Source: an uncultured Collinsella sp. (GTDB taxonomy: Bacteria > Actinomycetota > Coriobacteriia > Coriobacteriales > Coriobacteriaceae). Taken from it: a DNA stretch of 29,355 bases. The translations under genes and the position numbers were made by a program. The DNA lies in the NCBI GenBank assembly GCA_900545605.1, contig UQZL01000025.1, positions 1-29,355 on the forward strand, read 5' to 3'. The first letter of the stretch is position 1. Each line of letters begins with the position of its first letter. The notes beneath the pieces were generated by a model, which was given only the letters and a program-made list of their open reading frames with translations, was not told where the DNA came from and made no database searches. Shown here piece by piece: positions 5,608-13,727 of this stretch.

Positions 5608-7038
5608 CTACTCGCCAAAGAACTCGTTGATCTTCTGCTCGTCCACGCCAAAGAACCACGTTAGGACAAAGCCAGCTGCATAGGCAAGCAGCATAGCGGC
5701 AACGTAGCCGAGCTGCTGACCAGGAACGACGATCAACAGGCCAAACAGACCGGAAACGCCCTGAGAAACCGTGCCGATGTGAAGCAGCGCCGCGAGCGCG
5801 CCGCCAAATCCAGCACCCAGGCAGGCCGTCACAAACGGACGAACGAGCGGCAGCGTAACGGCATACATCAGAGGCTCGCCCACACCCAGGATGCCAACGG
5901 GAATGGACTCTGCGACGTACTTCTTGAGCTTGGCGTTCTTGGTCTTAAAGTACAGCGCCAGACCGGCACCGACCTGGCCGCCGCCAGCCATCATAAGGAT
6001 GGGCAGCAGGTAGTTGATGCCCTTGGTAGCGCCGTCGGGATCGTTGAGCATAGCGTGGATCGGCGTGAGCGCCTGATGCAGGCCGACGGACACCAGAGGC
6101 AAGAAGCCTGCCGACAGGATATAGCCGCCCAGGACGCCCAGCTTCTCGAAGATAAAGGTGAGGCCGCTAAAGATCGCGGTCGTCAGCCATGCGCCAACCG
6201 GCTGGATGACGAGCATCAGAGCAAAGGCGCCGATGATGAGCACCAGCAGCGGGGACAAGAACGTGTCGAGTGCGTTGGGCATAACCTTGCGAATCTGACG
6301 CTCCATCCAGGCGAAAAACGCACCAGCGATGAGAGCCGCGATCATGCCGCCCGCTGCGGGGTTGTACTGCGCATTGGTGAGCGGCAGCAGAATGGCAGTG
6401 GCAGGATCAGCAGCGCCAGGCGCAAGCAGGGGCATGGCGCTGTTGGCGATACACATCATGCCGGCGATACCGCCCAGCGCAGCGGAGCCACCAAACTCGC
6501 GTGCCGCGTTATAGCCCACCAAGATGGGCAGATAGGCAAACAGGGCCCAACCCATGGAACGAATGCCCTGGTACCACCACTCGCCTGCAAGCGCGCCTGC
6601 CGTCGAGACGTTAATGACGTTGCAGATACCGTTGATGAGGCCAGCCGCAATGATGCCGGGAAGCAGGGCGACAAAGACATTGGAAATCTTCTTGAGGAAG
6701 GCCTGAACCGGCTTGGACTCGTACTTGGCCTTCTGCGCGGCCTTGTTTGTGACCGCAGCGTCAACCACGCTCTCATCAGCAACGCCTTTCGCAAGGCCGG
6801 TGAGCTTGGAGAACTCCTCGAGCACCTTATTCACCTTGCCCGGACCCAGCACAATCTGCATCGTGTCATCCTCAACCAGGCCCATCACGCCGTCGAGCGC
6901 CTTAATGCCCTCCGTGTCGACGTTGCCCGTGTCTTTGACGGTCACGCGCAGGCGCGTCATGCGCGCCGCGTTTGCGAGCACGTTGTCTTTACCGCCCAAA
7001 AGGTCCAGCAGCATTTGAGCCAGCTCTTTGTTCGTCAT
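5608..7038 (-). CDS. murP: PTS EIIBC permease, MurNAc (MurP) type, active-site Cys replaced
   Basis: A 476-aa phosphotransferase permease: EIIB at about 1-85 and a multi-spanning EIIC at about 110-475. No EIIA is fused, as in MurP, which borrows the glucose-type EIIA. The EIIB part lines up with MurP (GGKDNV, MTRLRV, GPGKVNK). However, the phosphorylated Cys of the usual xCMTRLR motif is Arg26 (codon CGC at 6961-6963), and the first 138 residues contain no Cys. EIIC keeps GEPLMYAVTLP and the SVGLHQALTP segment. The gene lies between murQ (57 nt) and mupG, so its substrate is probably MurNAc or GlcNAc-MurNAc. Whether it can still phosphorylate its cargo is doubtful. The start ATG 7038 follows GGAGG. 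Confidence 0.9.
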   Translation of the reverse strand: MTNKELAQMLLDLLGGKDNVLANAARMTRLRVTVKDTGNVDTEGIKALDGVMGLVEDDTMQIVLGPGKVNKVLEEFSKLTGLAKGVADESVVDAAVTNKAAQKAKYESKPVQAFLKKISNVFVALLPGIIAAGLINGICNVINVSTAGALAGEWWYQGIRSMGWALFAYLPILVGYNAAREFGGSAALGGIAGMMCIANSAMPLLAPGAADPATAILLPLTNAQYNPAAGGMIAALIAGAFFAWMERQIRKVMPNALDTFLSPLLVLIIGAFALMLVIQPVGAWLTTAIFSGLTFIFEKLGVLGGYILSAGFLPLVSVGLHQALTPIHAMLNDPDGATKGINYLLPILMMAGGGQVGAGLALYFKTKNAKLKKYVAESIPVGILGVGEPLMYAVTLPLVRPFVTACLGAGFGGALAALLHIGTVSQGVSGLFGLLIVVPGQQLGYVAAMLLAYAAGFVLTWFFGVDEQKINEFFGE

Positions 7039-7095
7039 AACTCCTCCTTGTATTGGGTATCTCGTCTAGATGTCATATCAGCTCACGCCGTGCAC

Positions 7096-8019
7096 CTATT
7101 GGACATCGGCATTGCTCTTCTCATGGCCACTCACCGCAGTACGGACATGGCCGTGCGCCCGTTCAAGAGCTACCGCAGCCTGCTCGGCATCGCAGTCCAA
7201 CAGCACCGAGACAATAGCGGTTTTTACGTGGCCGCCGGCATCCGCAAGCGCCTGAACAGCGCGCTCGCGCGTGCAGTCGGTCGCTTCCATCACGATGTTC
7301 TGGCCGCGCACCACCAACTTCTCGTTCGTCTGCTGCACATCGACCATCAGGTTTTGGTACACCTTGCCAATCTTGACCATGGCACCGGTCGAAATCATGT
7401 TGAGAATGAGCTTTTGGACCGTTCCCGCCTTGAGCCTCGTTGAGCCGGTCAGCACCTCGGGACCGGGCACGGGCTCAATGGCAAGATCTGCGCTCTCCCC
7501 GATCTTCGACCCTTGGTTGCAGGCAATTGCAATGGTCTTGCACCCAGTTGCCTTGGCGTACACAAGGCCGCCCACCACATAGGGAGTACGACCGCTTGCC
7601 GCCAGGCCAACGACAAGATCCTTGTCCGAGAGTCCACGCTCCCGCAGGTCGCTCGCGCCAAGCTCCTCGCTGTCTTCGGCACCTTCGACAGCCTTGATAA
7701 ACGCCGTCTCGCCCCCGGCAATGAGCCCGACAACCAGATCGGGCGATACGCCAAACGTAGGCGGGCACTCCGAAGCGTCAAGCACGCCCAAACGACCACT
7801 AGTGCCCGCGCCCATGTAAAAGACGCGACCGCCGCGCTCGAGCGCCTCGGCAGCCCAGTCGATTGCCGTGGCAACCTGTGGCAACACTTTCGTAACCGAC
7901 TGGACGGCGCGAAGGTCCTCATCGTTCATCGTCGTGACGATTTGCAGCGATGTCATCGTGTCGAGTTCCATTGACTTTTGATTTCGCTGTTCTGTCGTGA
8001 ATTTCGTTAAATCAAGCAT
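7096..8019 (-). CDS. murQ: N-acetylmuramic acid 6-phosphate etherase MurQ
   Basis: A 307-aa SIS-domain lyase that cuts the D-lactyl ether of MurNAc-6-P, giving GlcNAc-6-P and D-lactate. The family signature MGAGTSGRLGVLDASECPPTFG lies at residues 69-90. Glu84 and Glu115 match the two acidic residues needed for catalysis in E. coli MurQ (Glu83 and Glu114). AASGRTPYVVGGL is the second SIS phosphate-binding loop, and LTGSTRLKAGT is also conserved. The C-terminal region around 250-295 is a small helical domain. The start ATG 8019 follows GAGGTG and lies 10 nt after the murR stop, so the two are cotranslated. Confidence 0.97.
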   Translation of the reverse strand: MLDLTKFTTEQRNQKSMELDTMTSLQIVTTMNDEDLRAVQSVTKVLPQVATAIDWAAEALERGGRVFYMGAGTSGRLGVLDASECPPTFGVSPDLVVGLIAGGETAFIKAVEGAEDSEELGASDLRERGLSDKDLVVGLAASGRTPYVVGGLVYAKATGCKTIAIACNQGSKIGESADLAIEPVPGPEVLTGSTRLKAGTVQKLILNMISTGAMVKIGKVYQNLMVDVQQTNEKLVVRGQNIVMEATDCTRERAVQALADAGGHVKTAIVSVLLDCDAEQAAVALERAHGHVRTAVSGHEKSNADVQ

Positions 8020-8029
8020 TTTGTTCACC

Positions 8030-8881
8030 TCATCTTTCCTGTTTCTCGATGTAGTTTTGCTTGATGGCATGCGTCGCCCGTTCGTAATCGCTCGCAACGT
8101 AAGCAGCGTAGAGGGCATCGACAACCATAAGCTGGGCCATACGCGAGGCCATGGCACCGCTGCGGACCAAGGGCTCGCTTGCAGCAACGCCGAGCACGGC
8201 ATCGGCCACGGTGGCAAGCTTGGACGATCCGTCTACCTTGGTCACGGCCACAACGGGACAGTTGTGGCGTTGGGCCTCGGCAGTGCAGTCCAGCACTTCT
8301 TGCGTTAAGCCCGAGTAGCTAAAAGCAATGCCGATATCGCCTTCGTGCATGTTCTTGGCGCACAAGAGTTGGTCGTGCCAGTCATCGTACAGATGGCATT
8401 CCTTGTCGACACGCATGAGCTTTTGTGCCAGATCGTGAGCAACTAAGCGAGAAGCACCAATACCGAACAGATTGACCATGCGCGCCTGCTTAAGATAGGC
8501 TGCGCATCGTTCCAAAACGGTGTAATCGAGTGTTCGCGCCGTCGCCTCGATCGTACGCACGTTGCTTTTCATCACCTTCCCCACGATTCGCTCGACGCTG
8601 TCATCCATGGAGATGTCCTCGAGGGCAACGTCCTTTCTGTCGCCCAAGAGCGCAAGTTCGGCAATCAGTTCGCGCTGAAACTCCTTGTAGCCCGCAAAAC
8701 CCAAACGCTTGCAAAAGCGCAAAATGGTCGAGGGCGAGGAGAACGTGGTATCGGCAAGACCGCGGACGGACAGCCCGACCACCTCATGCGGATGAGCGCT
8801 CACATATGCGATGACATTACGCTCTGCCGGGCTCGCGCTGAACTCACGCTCACGAAGCCTTAAAAGCAATCCGTTTGCCAT
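8030..8881 (-). CDS. murR: RpiR-family regulator of the MurNAc operon (MurR-like)
   Basis: A 283-aa transcription regulator with an N-terminal RpiR helix-turn-helix (about 1-75; recognition part SVRGLADTTFSSPSTILRF at 38-56) and a C-terminal SIS sugar-phosphate domain (about 110-260, with FGIGASRLVAHDL and AFSYSGLTQEVL loops). MurR-type proteins repress MurNAc genes and are released by MurNAc-6-P; this gene is first in the murR-murQ-murP-mupG unit, so it probably controls its own operon. The start ATG 8881 is chosen for GGAGG 8 nt upstream. An in-frame GTG three codons earlier overlaps the ribosome site and is unlikely. A 29-bp dyad over the promoter (8927-8955) is a candidate operator. Confidence 0.9.
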   Translation of the reverse strand: MANGLLLRLREREFSASPAERNVIAYVSAHPHEVVGLSVRGLADTTFSSPSTILRFCKRLGFAGYKEFQRELIAELALLGDRKDVALEDISMDDSVERIVGKVMKSNVRTIEATARTLDYTVLERCAAYLKQARMVNLFGIGASRLVAHDLAQKLMRVDKECHLYDDWHDQLLCAKNMHEGDIGIAFSYSGLTQEVLDCTAEAQRHNCPVVAVTKVDGSSKLATVADAVLGVAASEPLVRSGAMASRMAQLMVVDALYAAYVASDYERATHAIKQNYIEKQER

Positions 8882-8926
8882 CTCAAACACCTCCGTTGAG
8901 AAGAATTAAAGACCAAAGAATGATTC

Positions 8927-8961
8927 GTACCGGATATAAACAGCTTTTACGGTACATTGTG
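8927..8961 (-). promoter_or_regulatory. Candidate murR promoter and operator
   Basis: On the minus strand a TATATC hexamer (8933-8938) lies 51 nt before murR. It sits inside an inverted repeat GTACCG-17 nt-CGGTAC (8927-8955), where a regulator could block polymerase. The -35 (CACAAT at 8956-8961) is poor. Confidence 0.35.
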
Positions 8962-8979
8962 CCGCATCATGGCGCACAA

Positions 8980-9005
8980 GGGGCGAGCGTTCTACCGCTC
9001 GCCCC
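8980..9005 (-). terminator. Hairpin after the VanZ-family gene
   Basis: A perfect 10-bp stem GGGGCGAGCG/CGCTCGCCCC with a 6-nt loop, 73 nt past the VanZ stop. The minus-strand tail (UUGUGC) has few U, so it would be a weak terminator. Confidence 0.55.
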
Positions 9006-9078
9006 TCAAATCCGACCGCTCGGAAATACGCGCGACACAAAATGATTCATCGAGGTCGCATTATTCGTAACAGAGTTG

Positions 9079-9657
9079 TTAACGGCGTCTCGCATGGGCG
9101 CCAATGGGACAGGTCGCGCACCGAGCCAGCGCGGCCGCCAGCAGCACCAGCAGCATGGCGGTGACATAGCCCGCGGCATCGAAGCCCAGGTCAATCATGT
9201 CGAAATGACGACCAGGAACAAAGATCTTATGCACTTGGTCACCGACAGAGCAGACGGCGCAAAAGAGCAGAGCGAGTACGTACCGGAATCGCGCGCACGG
9301 CAGGCACTCGCCCAAGCACACCACCGCCAACGAAGCAAACAGTCCCACAAAGAAGAACTCTACGGTATGGGCGACACGACGGATGTTGGCACCCATCCAT
9401 AGACGAACGGGCGCAAGCGGGTCGGGATGGGCGACGGTAGCCTTTGAGCCCGCGTCCCCGGCAGCATCTCCCGCCTGGGTCTCCCCCGCAGTCTCGGGCC
9501 GCACGCTGGCGCTTTGCCCTTCCACCGCACGCGCGGTGGACTCGCTGAGCGATGACGTCTGTTCCACGTTTTGCTCCGTCAGTATCCAAATACTTGCCAG
9601 CGTCACGACCAGCAGGACAACCGAAATCCATCCGACTATGTGCTTCACACGCGCCAA
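9079..9657 (-). CDS. VanZ-family membrane protein
   Basis: A 192-aa membrane protein. Transmembrane segment 1 is at about 5-27, followed by an unusually long Ala/Ser/Gly-rich extracytoplasmic loop (28-85), then three more hydrophobic segments (about 97-118, 124-138, 158-178). The VanZ motifs are present: NIRRVAHTVEFF (91-102), GDQVHKIFVPGR (139-150) and Asp153/Asp156. VanZ confers low-level teicoplanin resistance in enterococci, but most homologues have unknown roles. The start is TTG 9657, chosen because GGAGG lies 7 nt upstream. It is a single gene, between the recombinase and the MurNAc operon. Confidence 0.85.
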   Translation of the reverse strand: MARVKHIVGWISVVLLVVTLASIWILTEQNVEQTSSLSESTARAVEGQSASVRPETAGETQAGDAAGDAGSKATVAHPDPLAPVRLWMGANIRRVAHTVEFFFVGLFASLAVVCLGECLPCARFRYVLALLFCAVCSVGDQVHKIFVPGRHFDMIDLGFDAAGYVTAMLLVLLAAALARCATCPIGAHARRR

Positions 9658-9768
9658 GGGCTAACCTCCGTCATTTTTTGAGCAGCAGCGAGTGTACCCC
9701 CAAATGCAGTTGTCGCCGTAGCGAAATCCAAAATGTTCGAATCGGGGTGCCAAAGGACCGTGGTGCCC

Positions 9769-10374
9769 CTACTCCACCTCGCGCATCCAGCGATCGAACG
9801 TCCCCACGCACACGCCTAGCCGCTTTGCTGCCTGACTCCGCGTGATATCACCCGCCTCGTAGGTATCGCGCACCAGCTCGAATTGCGGAGGACAGGGCTT
9901 GCGGGGCCGGCCAAAGCGCACGCCGCGCGCTCGCGCCGCCGCAATGCCCTCGGCTTGGCGCCGGTGAATGTTCTCGCGCTCCACCTGCGCCACATAGCTC
10001 AGCAGCTGCAAAACAATATCGGCAATCAACGCACTCGTCACGTCCGACCCACCACAATCTCTGGCGCGCGTGTCGAGCAATGGCATGTCCAGCACCACGA
10101 TGGCGGCACCGAGCTCTTTGGTTATGCACCGCCATTCCTCGAGGATCTCGCTGTAGTTACGGCCCAGCCGATCAATGGAAAGTACCACCAGCACATCACC
10201 GGAATCCAACGCGCACAGCAGCTCGCGATACCGCGGTCGATCGAAGTCTTTGCCGCTCGCACGATCGGCAAAGATATTCGCCGGTTCCACGCCATAGGCG
10301 CCCAGCGCATCCAGCTGCCGATTCAGATTTTGATCACGCGAGCTCACCCGCGCATACCCGTACACCGTTGTCAT
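9769..10374 (-). CDS. Small serine recombinase (resolvase/invertase family)
   Basis: A 201-aa site-specific DNA recombinase. The catalytic domain (1-140) begins TTVYGYARVSSRDQNLNRQL with the nucleophile Ser11 and contains SIDRLGRNYSEI (66-77). A linker with GVRFGRPRK (151-159) and a helix-turn-helix (about 175-198: GDITRSQAAKRLGVCVGTFD) complete the Hin/Tn3-resolvase layout. The start ATG 10374 has only GGGG nearby; no better start is seen. No transposase, phage or integron genes flank it, so it could be a stray resolvase, an invertase acting elsewhere, or a relic. A palindromic element (10393-10437) lies in its upstream region. Confidence 0.93.
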   Translation of the reverse strand: MTTVYGYARVSSRDQNLNRQLDALGAYGVEPANIFADRASGKDFDRPRYRELLCALDSGDVLVVLSIDRLGRNYSEILEEWRCITKELGAAIVVLDMPLLDTRARDCGGSDVTSALIADIVLQLLSYVAQVERENIHRRQAEGIAAARARGVRFGRPRKPCPPQFELVRDTYEAGDITRSQAAKRLGVCVGTFDRWMREVE

Positions 10375-10392
10375 CTCATCCCCGCTCTCTCG

Positions 10393-10437
10393 AAAACCTC
10401 CCAAAAAGGAACAGGTTTATTTTGGTAGGTTTTATCT
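10393..10437. repeat. Palindromic element upstream of the recombinase gene
   Basis: Arms AAAACCTCCCAAAA (10393-10406) and TTTTGGTAGGTTTT (10420-10433) pair with one mismatch around a 13-nt loop. The 30 bases at 10408-10437 match 22520-22549 at 27 positions, in the same orientation, so both are copies of one family. Confidence 0.75.
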
Positions 10438-10494
10438 CCCCTATAGCAGGCGGAAGACGCAAGCGCGCGAGCAGCAAGGCGATTGATGCGCCAC

Positions 10495-10520
10495 AAAAAA
10501 GGCGGCCTCAAAAGACCGCC
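10495..10520 (-). terminator. Terminator of rnr
   Basis: An 8-bp stem at 10501-10520 (GGCGGTCT...GGCCGCC in RNA, one U·G) with a 4-nt loop, followed by six U on the minus strand, 29 nt after the rnr stop. Confidence 0.88.
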
Positions 10521-10548
10521 CCGTTCTCTATCAATCACCAAATTCCGG

Positions 10549-12684
10549 CTAATGAATAAGCCTAAAATCCAAGTGCCCGCGCGTGGTGTTGACGCGCGAG
10601 ACCTCGATGATCACGCGCTGCCCCAGCTCATAGCGAGTCCCCGTGTCGGCGCCCGTGAGCGTGAGCGCGTCCTCATCAAACTCGAACCACTCGTTGCCCA
10701 GATTCTTGATCGAAACCAAACCCTCAACCTGTGTCAGATCCAGGCGCACAAAGAGGCCCATGCTGCTGACCCACGAGATCGTTCCAGCGTAGCGCTCACC
10801 CAGGCGGTCCTCGTAGTACTGGGCGATCTTGATCTTTTGCGTCGCATGGCTGGCGGCGTCGGCCGCACGCTCGGCATCGCTGCACGCGCGGCAGATTTGC
10901 GGCAGGATGCGCGGCAGGGACTCGCGACCCTTACCGATCAGCCGCGGCGTACGCACCAAGGCGTCCTTGCCGCCCAGCCGCTCGTAGGCCAACTGCAGCT
11001 TGAGCACGCGATGCACCACCAGGTCGGGATAGCGGCGAATGGGACTCGTAAAGTGGCAATAGCACGGCGCGGCGAGCGCAAAGTGGCCCTCGTTGCGAGG
11101 CTTATACAGCGCACGCTGCATACTGCGCAGTAGCAACGTGTTGACGAGCGGCGCGTTGGCCGTACCGGCTGCGGCATCAACCGCCGCCTGCAGCTCGTCG
11201 GGGCTTCCCAGAGCAATGCCTGCCGCGCGACGGTCATCGATGATACCCAGCTGTGCCAGCGCCACGGCGGCACCGCGCAGGCTGTCGGGACTGGGATCGT
11301 CGTGCACGCGATAGCAAGCCTCGATATCGCGGTCGGCCAGCCACTCCGCCACGCACTCGTTGGCCAGCAGCATGGCTTCCTCAATCAGCGACGTGGCGCA
11401 CGAGCGCTCACGGGCCACGATCTGCACGGGCACACCGTCCTCGTCCAACAGCGCACGGATCTCGGCCGTATCAAAGTCGACCGAACCGCGTGCGCGACGA
11501 ATACGACGGCGAAGCTCGGCGAGCTCGTTGGCAGCTACGAGGAAATCCCCCAAGTCGACGTTATAGCCGCGAGCGGTTTCCTCGCACGCAAGCCCGCGCT
11601 CGAGCGCTTCCTCGCGCGAGGCTTCAACCGCGGCAACATCCTCGGCGGCACCCTCCAGCACCGAATACTCCACCGCACCGGCACGCACCAGCAGCGCCTC
11701 GGCACCGTCGTAGTCCATGCGCACGCGCGAGCGGATCACGCTGGGATAGGGATCGTAATGGCGCACGCGACCCTGCGCGTCGAGCTCAATGTCGACGGTA
11801 AACGCCAGGCGGTCCTCGTCGGGACGCAGCGAGCACAAATCGTTCGACAGGCGCTCGGGCAGCATGGGGAGTACACGATCGGCAAGATACACCGACGTCG
11901 TGCGATGGCGGGCTTCCAGATCGATATGTCCGTCCCAGGCAACATAGTGCGAAACGTCGGCAATATGGACACCCAGCTTGTATCCACCCTCGGGCGTGCG
12001 CTCCAGCGAGATGGCGTCGTCAAAGTCGCGCGCGTCGACCGGGTCAATCGTAATGACAAAGCGGTCGCGCAGGTCTCGGCGGAGCGGGTCCTTGAGCGCC
12101 GAGGCCACATCGAGCGAAAGTGCCTCGGCCTCGGCTAGCGCGGCCTCGGGATACGTATCGGTATAGCCATAGCGCGCCATCACATACTGAACGCCCAAAT
12201 CGGGCGCATCATCGCCGCCAATACGGCGCTCGATCGTCACGGTGCCCGATTCCAGGCGCGTCGGATACGTCAAAATGCGTGCGACGACCGCATCACCCAG
12301 ATGAACGCCCAAGCGCTCCGCCGAAGTGTCCTCCGGCAGAATAAAGAAATCGGCCTTAAGGCGGGAATCAAGCGGCTCGATCACCCCGAGCGGGCCGGCG
12401 GTCTGGTACGTGCCCACCACACTAATGGCTGCACGCTCGACGACGCCCTCGATTACGGCGCGTCGCTCGCCATGCGGGCTGTTCTTAATGCTCACGGCAA
12501 CGGTATCGCCGTCCATAATCTCGCGCTTGCCGCGGCCCATGACCTTGTAGTCGCCGTTTTCGGTTACAACATAGGCGCTATGCTCATGGAGCTGCACGCG
12601 TCCGGTCAGACTCGGGCGACGCTCGCTGCGCACCGGCCCGCGCTTATTGCGAGCTCCACGCTTATGCTTGTTATTGCGCCCCAT
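10549..12684 (-). CDS. rnr: Ribonuclease R (RNase II family exoribonuclease)
   Basis: A 711-aa processive 3'-5' exoribonuclease that digests structured RNA, including rRNA fragments and mRNAs released by trans-translation. Order: basic N-terminus (1-25), cold-shock/OB domains (about 25-160), the RNB catalytic domain (about 200-530), and a C-terminal S1 domain (about 625-710). The catalytic Asp cluster is DPVDARDFDDA (214-224), and CHFTSPIRRYPDLVVHR is the second RNB signature. Compared with E. coli RNase R (813 aa) it lacks most of the Lys-rich C-terminal tail. The start ATG 12684 has GGAGG at short spacing. It follows ftsX, separated by a strong terminator (12750-12782). Confidence 0.95.
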   Translation of the reverse strand: MGRNNKHKRGARNKRGPVRSERRPSLTGRVQLHEHSAYVVTENGDYKVMGRGKREIMDGDTVAVSIKNSPHGERRAVIEGVVERAAISVVGTYQTAGPLGVIEPLDSRLKADFFILPEDTSAERLGVHLGDAVVARILTYPTRLESGTVTIERRIGGDDAPDLGVQYVMARYGYTDTYPEAALAEAEALSLDVASALKDPLRRDLRDRFVITIDPVDARDFDDAISLERTPEGGYKLGVHIADVSHYVAWDGHIDLEARHRTTSVYLADRVLPMLPERLSNDLCSLRPDEDRLAFTVDIELDAQGRVRHYDPYPSVIRSRVRMDYDGAEALLVRAGAVEYSVLEGAAEDVAAVEASREEALERGLACEETARGYNVDLGDFLVAANELAELRRRIRRARGSVDFDTAEIRALLDEDGVPVQIVARERSCATSLIEEAMLLANECVAEWLADRDIEACYRVHDDPSPDSLRGAAVALAQLGIIDDRRAAGIALGSPDELQAAVDAAAGTANAPLVNTLLLRSMQRALYKPRNEGHFALAAPCYCHFTSPIRRYPDLVVHRVLKLQLAYERLGGKDALVRTPRLIGKGRESLPRILPQICRACSDAERAADAASHATQKIKIAQYYEDRLGERYAGTISWVSSMGLFVRLDLTQVEGLVSIKNLGNEWFEFDEDALTLTGADTGTRYELGQRVIIEVSRVNTTRGHLDFRLIH

Positions 12685-12749
12685 GGCGCCTCCTTACTAT
12701 CGATGGCCGTTTACACCCCAAGAGTCTACCCAAATGACCCCTAGGGGAC

Positions 12750-12782
12750 AAAAAACGGGCCGCCCCAAAAGAGACGACCCGT
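12750..12782 (-). terminator. Terminator between ftsX and rnr
   Basis: A 12-bp stem at 12755-12782 with UUUU loop and three U·G pairs that exist only in minus-strand RNA, followed by six U. It lies 24 nt after the ftsX stop and 66 nt before the rnr start. Confidence 0.9.
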
Positions 12783-12806
12783 TGAAGGAACGAATTCCAA
12801 GCACGC

Positions 12807-13727
12807 CTACACGCGCAGATAGCGGCGCATGGCGATGGCGGAACCAAAGAGACCGATAATGACGCCGACCAGAATCAGCGCGGCGTAGGTCACCAGGTAG
12901 TACTGCATCGGCAGCGCAAACGACATCCAGCCGATGCTCTCCTGCAGACGCGGAACCATCAGGTTACGCAGCAGCTCCAGCACGCCGATAGAAAGCAGCG
13001 AGCCCAAAATGGCCTGCAGCACGCCCTCGGTAATGAACGGCCCGCGAATAAAGCCGTTGCTTGCGCCCACCAGACGCATAATCGCAATCTCACGACGACG
13101 CGCCGTAATGGACAGGCGAATCGTGTTGTTGATGAAGATGAAAGCGATAAAGGTCAGAAGGCCAACGAGCACCACGGCGGCGATGCGGATGTAGTTGGTC
13201 ACCTGGAACAGGCGGCTCACTGCCTCCTGGCCGTACAGCACGCTCGCGTTGACGTCGCCGTCATCCACGATCTTCTGGAAATCGGCATCCTTCTTGAGCT
13301 TCTCTGCCGTGCTCTCGACCTTGGACGGATCGTCCATCTCAATAGCGAAGGAAGCCGGCAGCGGGTTCTGGCCATCGAGCGCGCTCATGGTGGCGTCGGC
13401 GTTGCCCGACATCTTGCTCGTATACTCGGCCTTCGCGTCGTCCTTGTCCTTATAGGTCACGGACTTGACGTTATTCCACGTCTTAAGCTCGGCCTCAAAA
13501 GCCTGAACATCAGCCTGATCGGCGTCATCACTAATGAACGCGTTGATGACAACCTGATCCTCGACGGTGCCGATCACGGAGTTCAGCACCGCGGAGCCCA
13601 TGATGAACAGGCCGATGATAAACAGCGAAAGGAAAATCGTGATGACGGCGCCGAGCGAGGTAGTCCAGTTACGGAAGAAGTGGCTGATTGCCTCTTTGAA
13701 GGAGTAGCCCACGTTAGTTGGTGCCAT
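12807..13727 (-). CDS. ftsX: Cell division protein FtsX
   Basis: A 306-aa membrane partner of FtsE; the pair forms an ABC-type complex that activates peptidoglycan hydrolases at the division site. A short cytoplasmic N-terminus (GYSFKEAISHFFRNWTTSLG, 7-26) is followed by TM1 (about 27-50), a large extracytoplasmic domain (about 51-180) and three more TM segments (about 182-203, 232-252, 272-298). The sequence ITARRREIAIMRLVGASNGF before TM3 is a hallmark of FtsX-type permeases. Its ATG (13727) overlaps the last 14 nt of ftsE, so the two are translationally coupled. Confidence 0.96.
   Translation of the reverse strand: MAPTNVGYSFKEAISHFFRNWTTSLGAVITIFLSLFIIGLFIMGSAVLNSVIGTVEDQVVINAFISDDADQADVQAFEAELKTWNNVKSVTYKDKDDAKAEYTSKMSGNADATMSALDGQNPLPASFAIEMDDPSKVESTAEKLKKDADFQKIVDDGDVNASVLYGQEAVSRLFQVTNYIRIAAVVLVGLLTFIAFIFINNTIRLSITARRREIAIMRLVGASNGFIRGPFITEGVLQAILGSLLSIGVLELLRNLMVPRLQESIGWMSFALPMQYYLVTYAALILVGVIIGLFGSAIAMRRYLRV

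Noticed and set aside
5779..7443. 554-codon open frame on the plus strand
   Set aside because: Antisense to murP and murQ; its His/Arg/Gln-rich composition is typical of a reverse-frame shadow.
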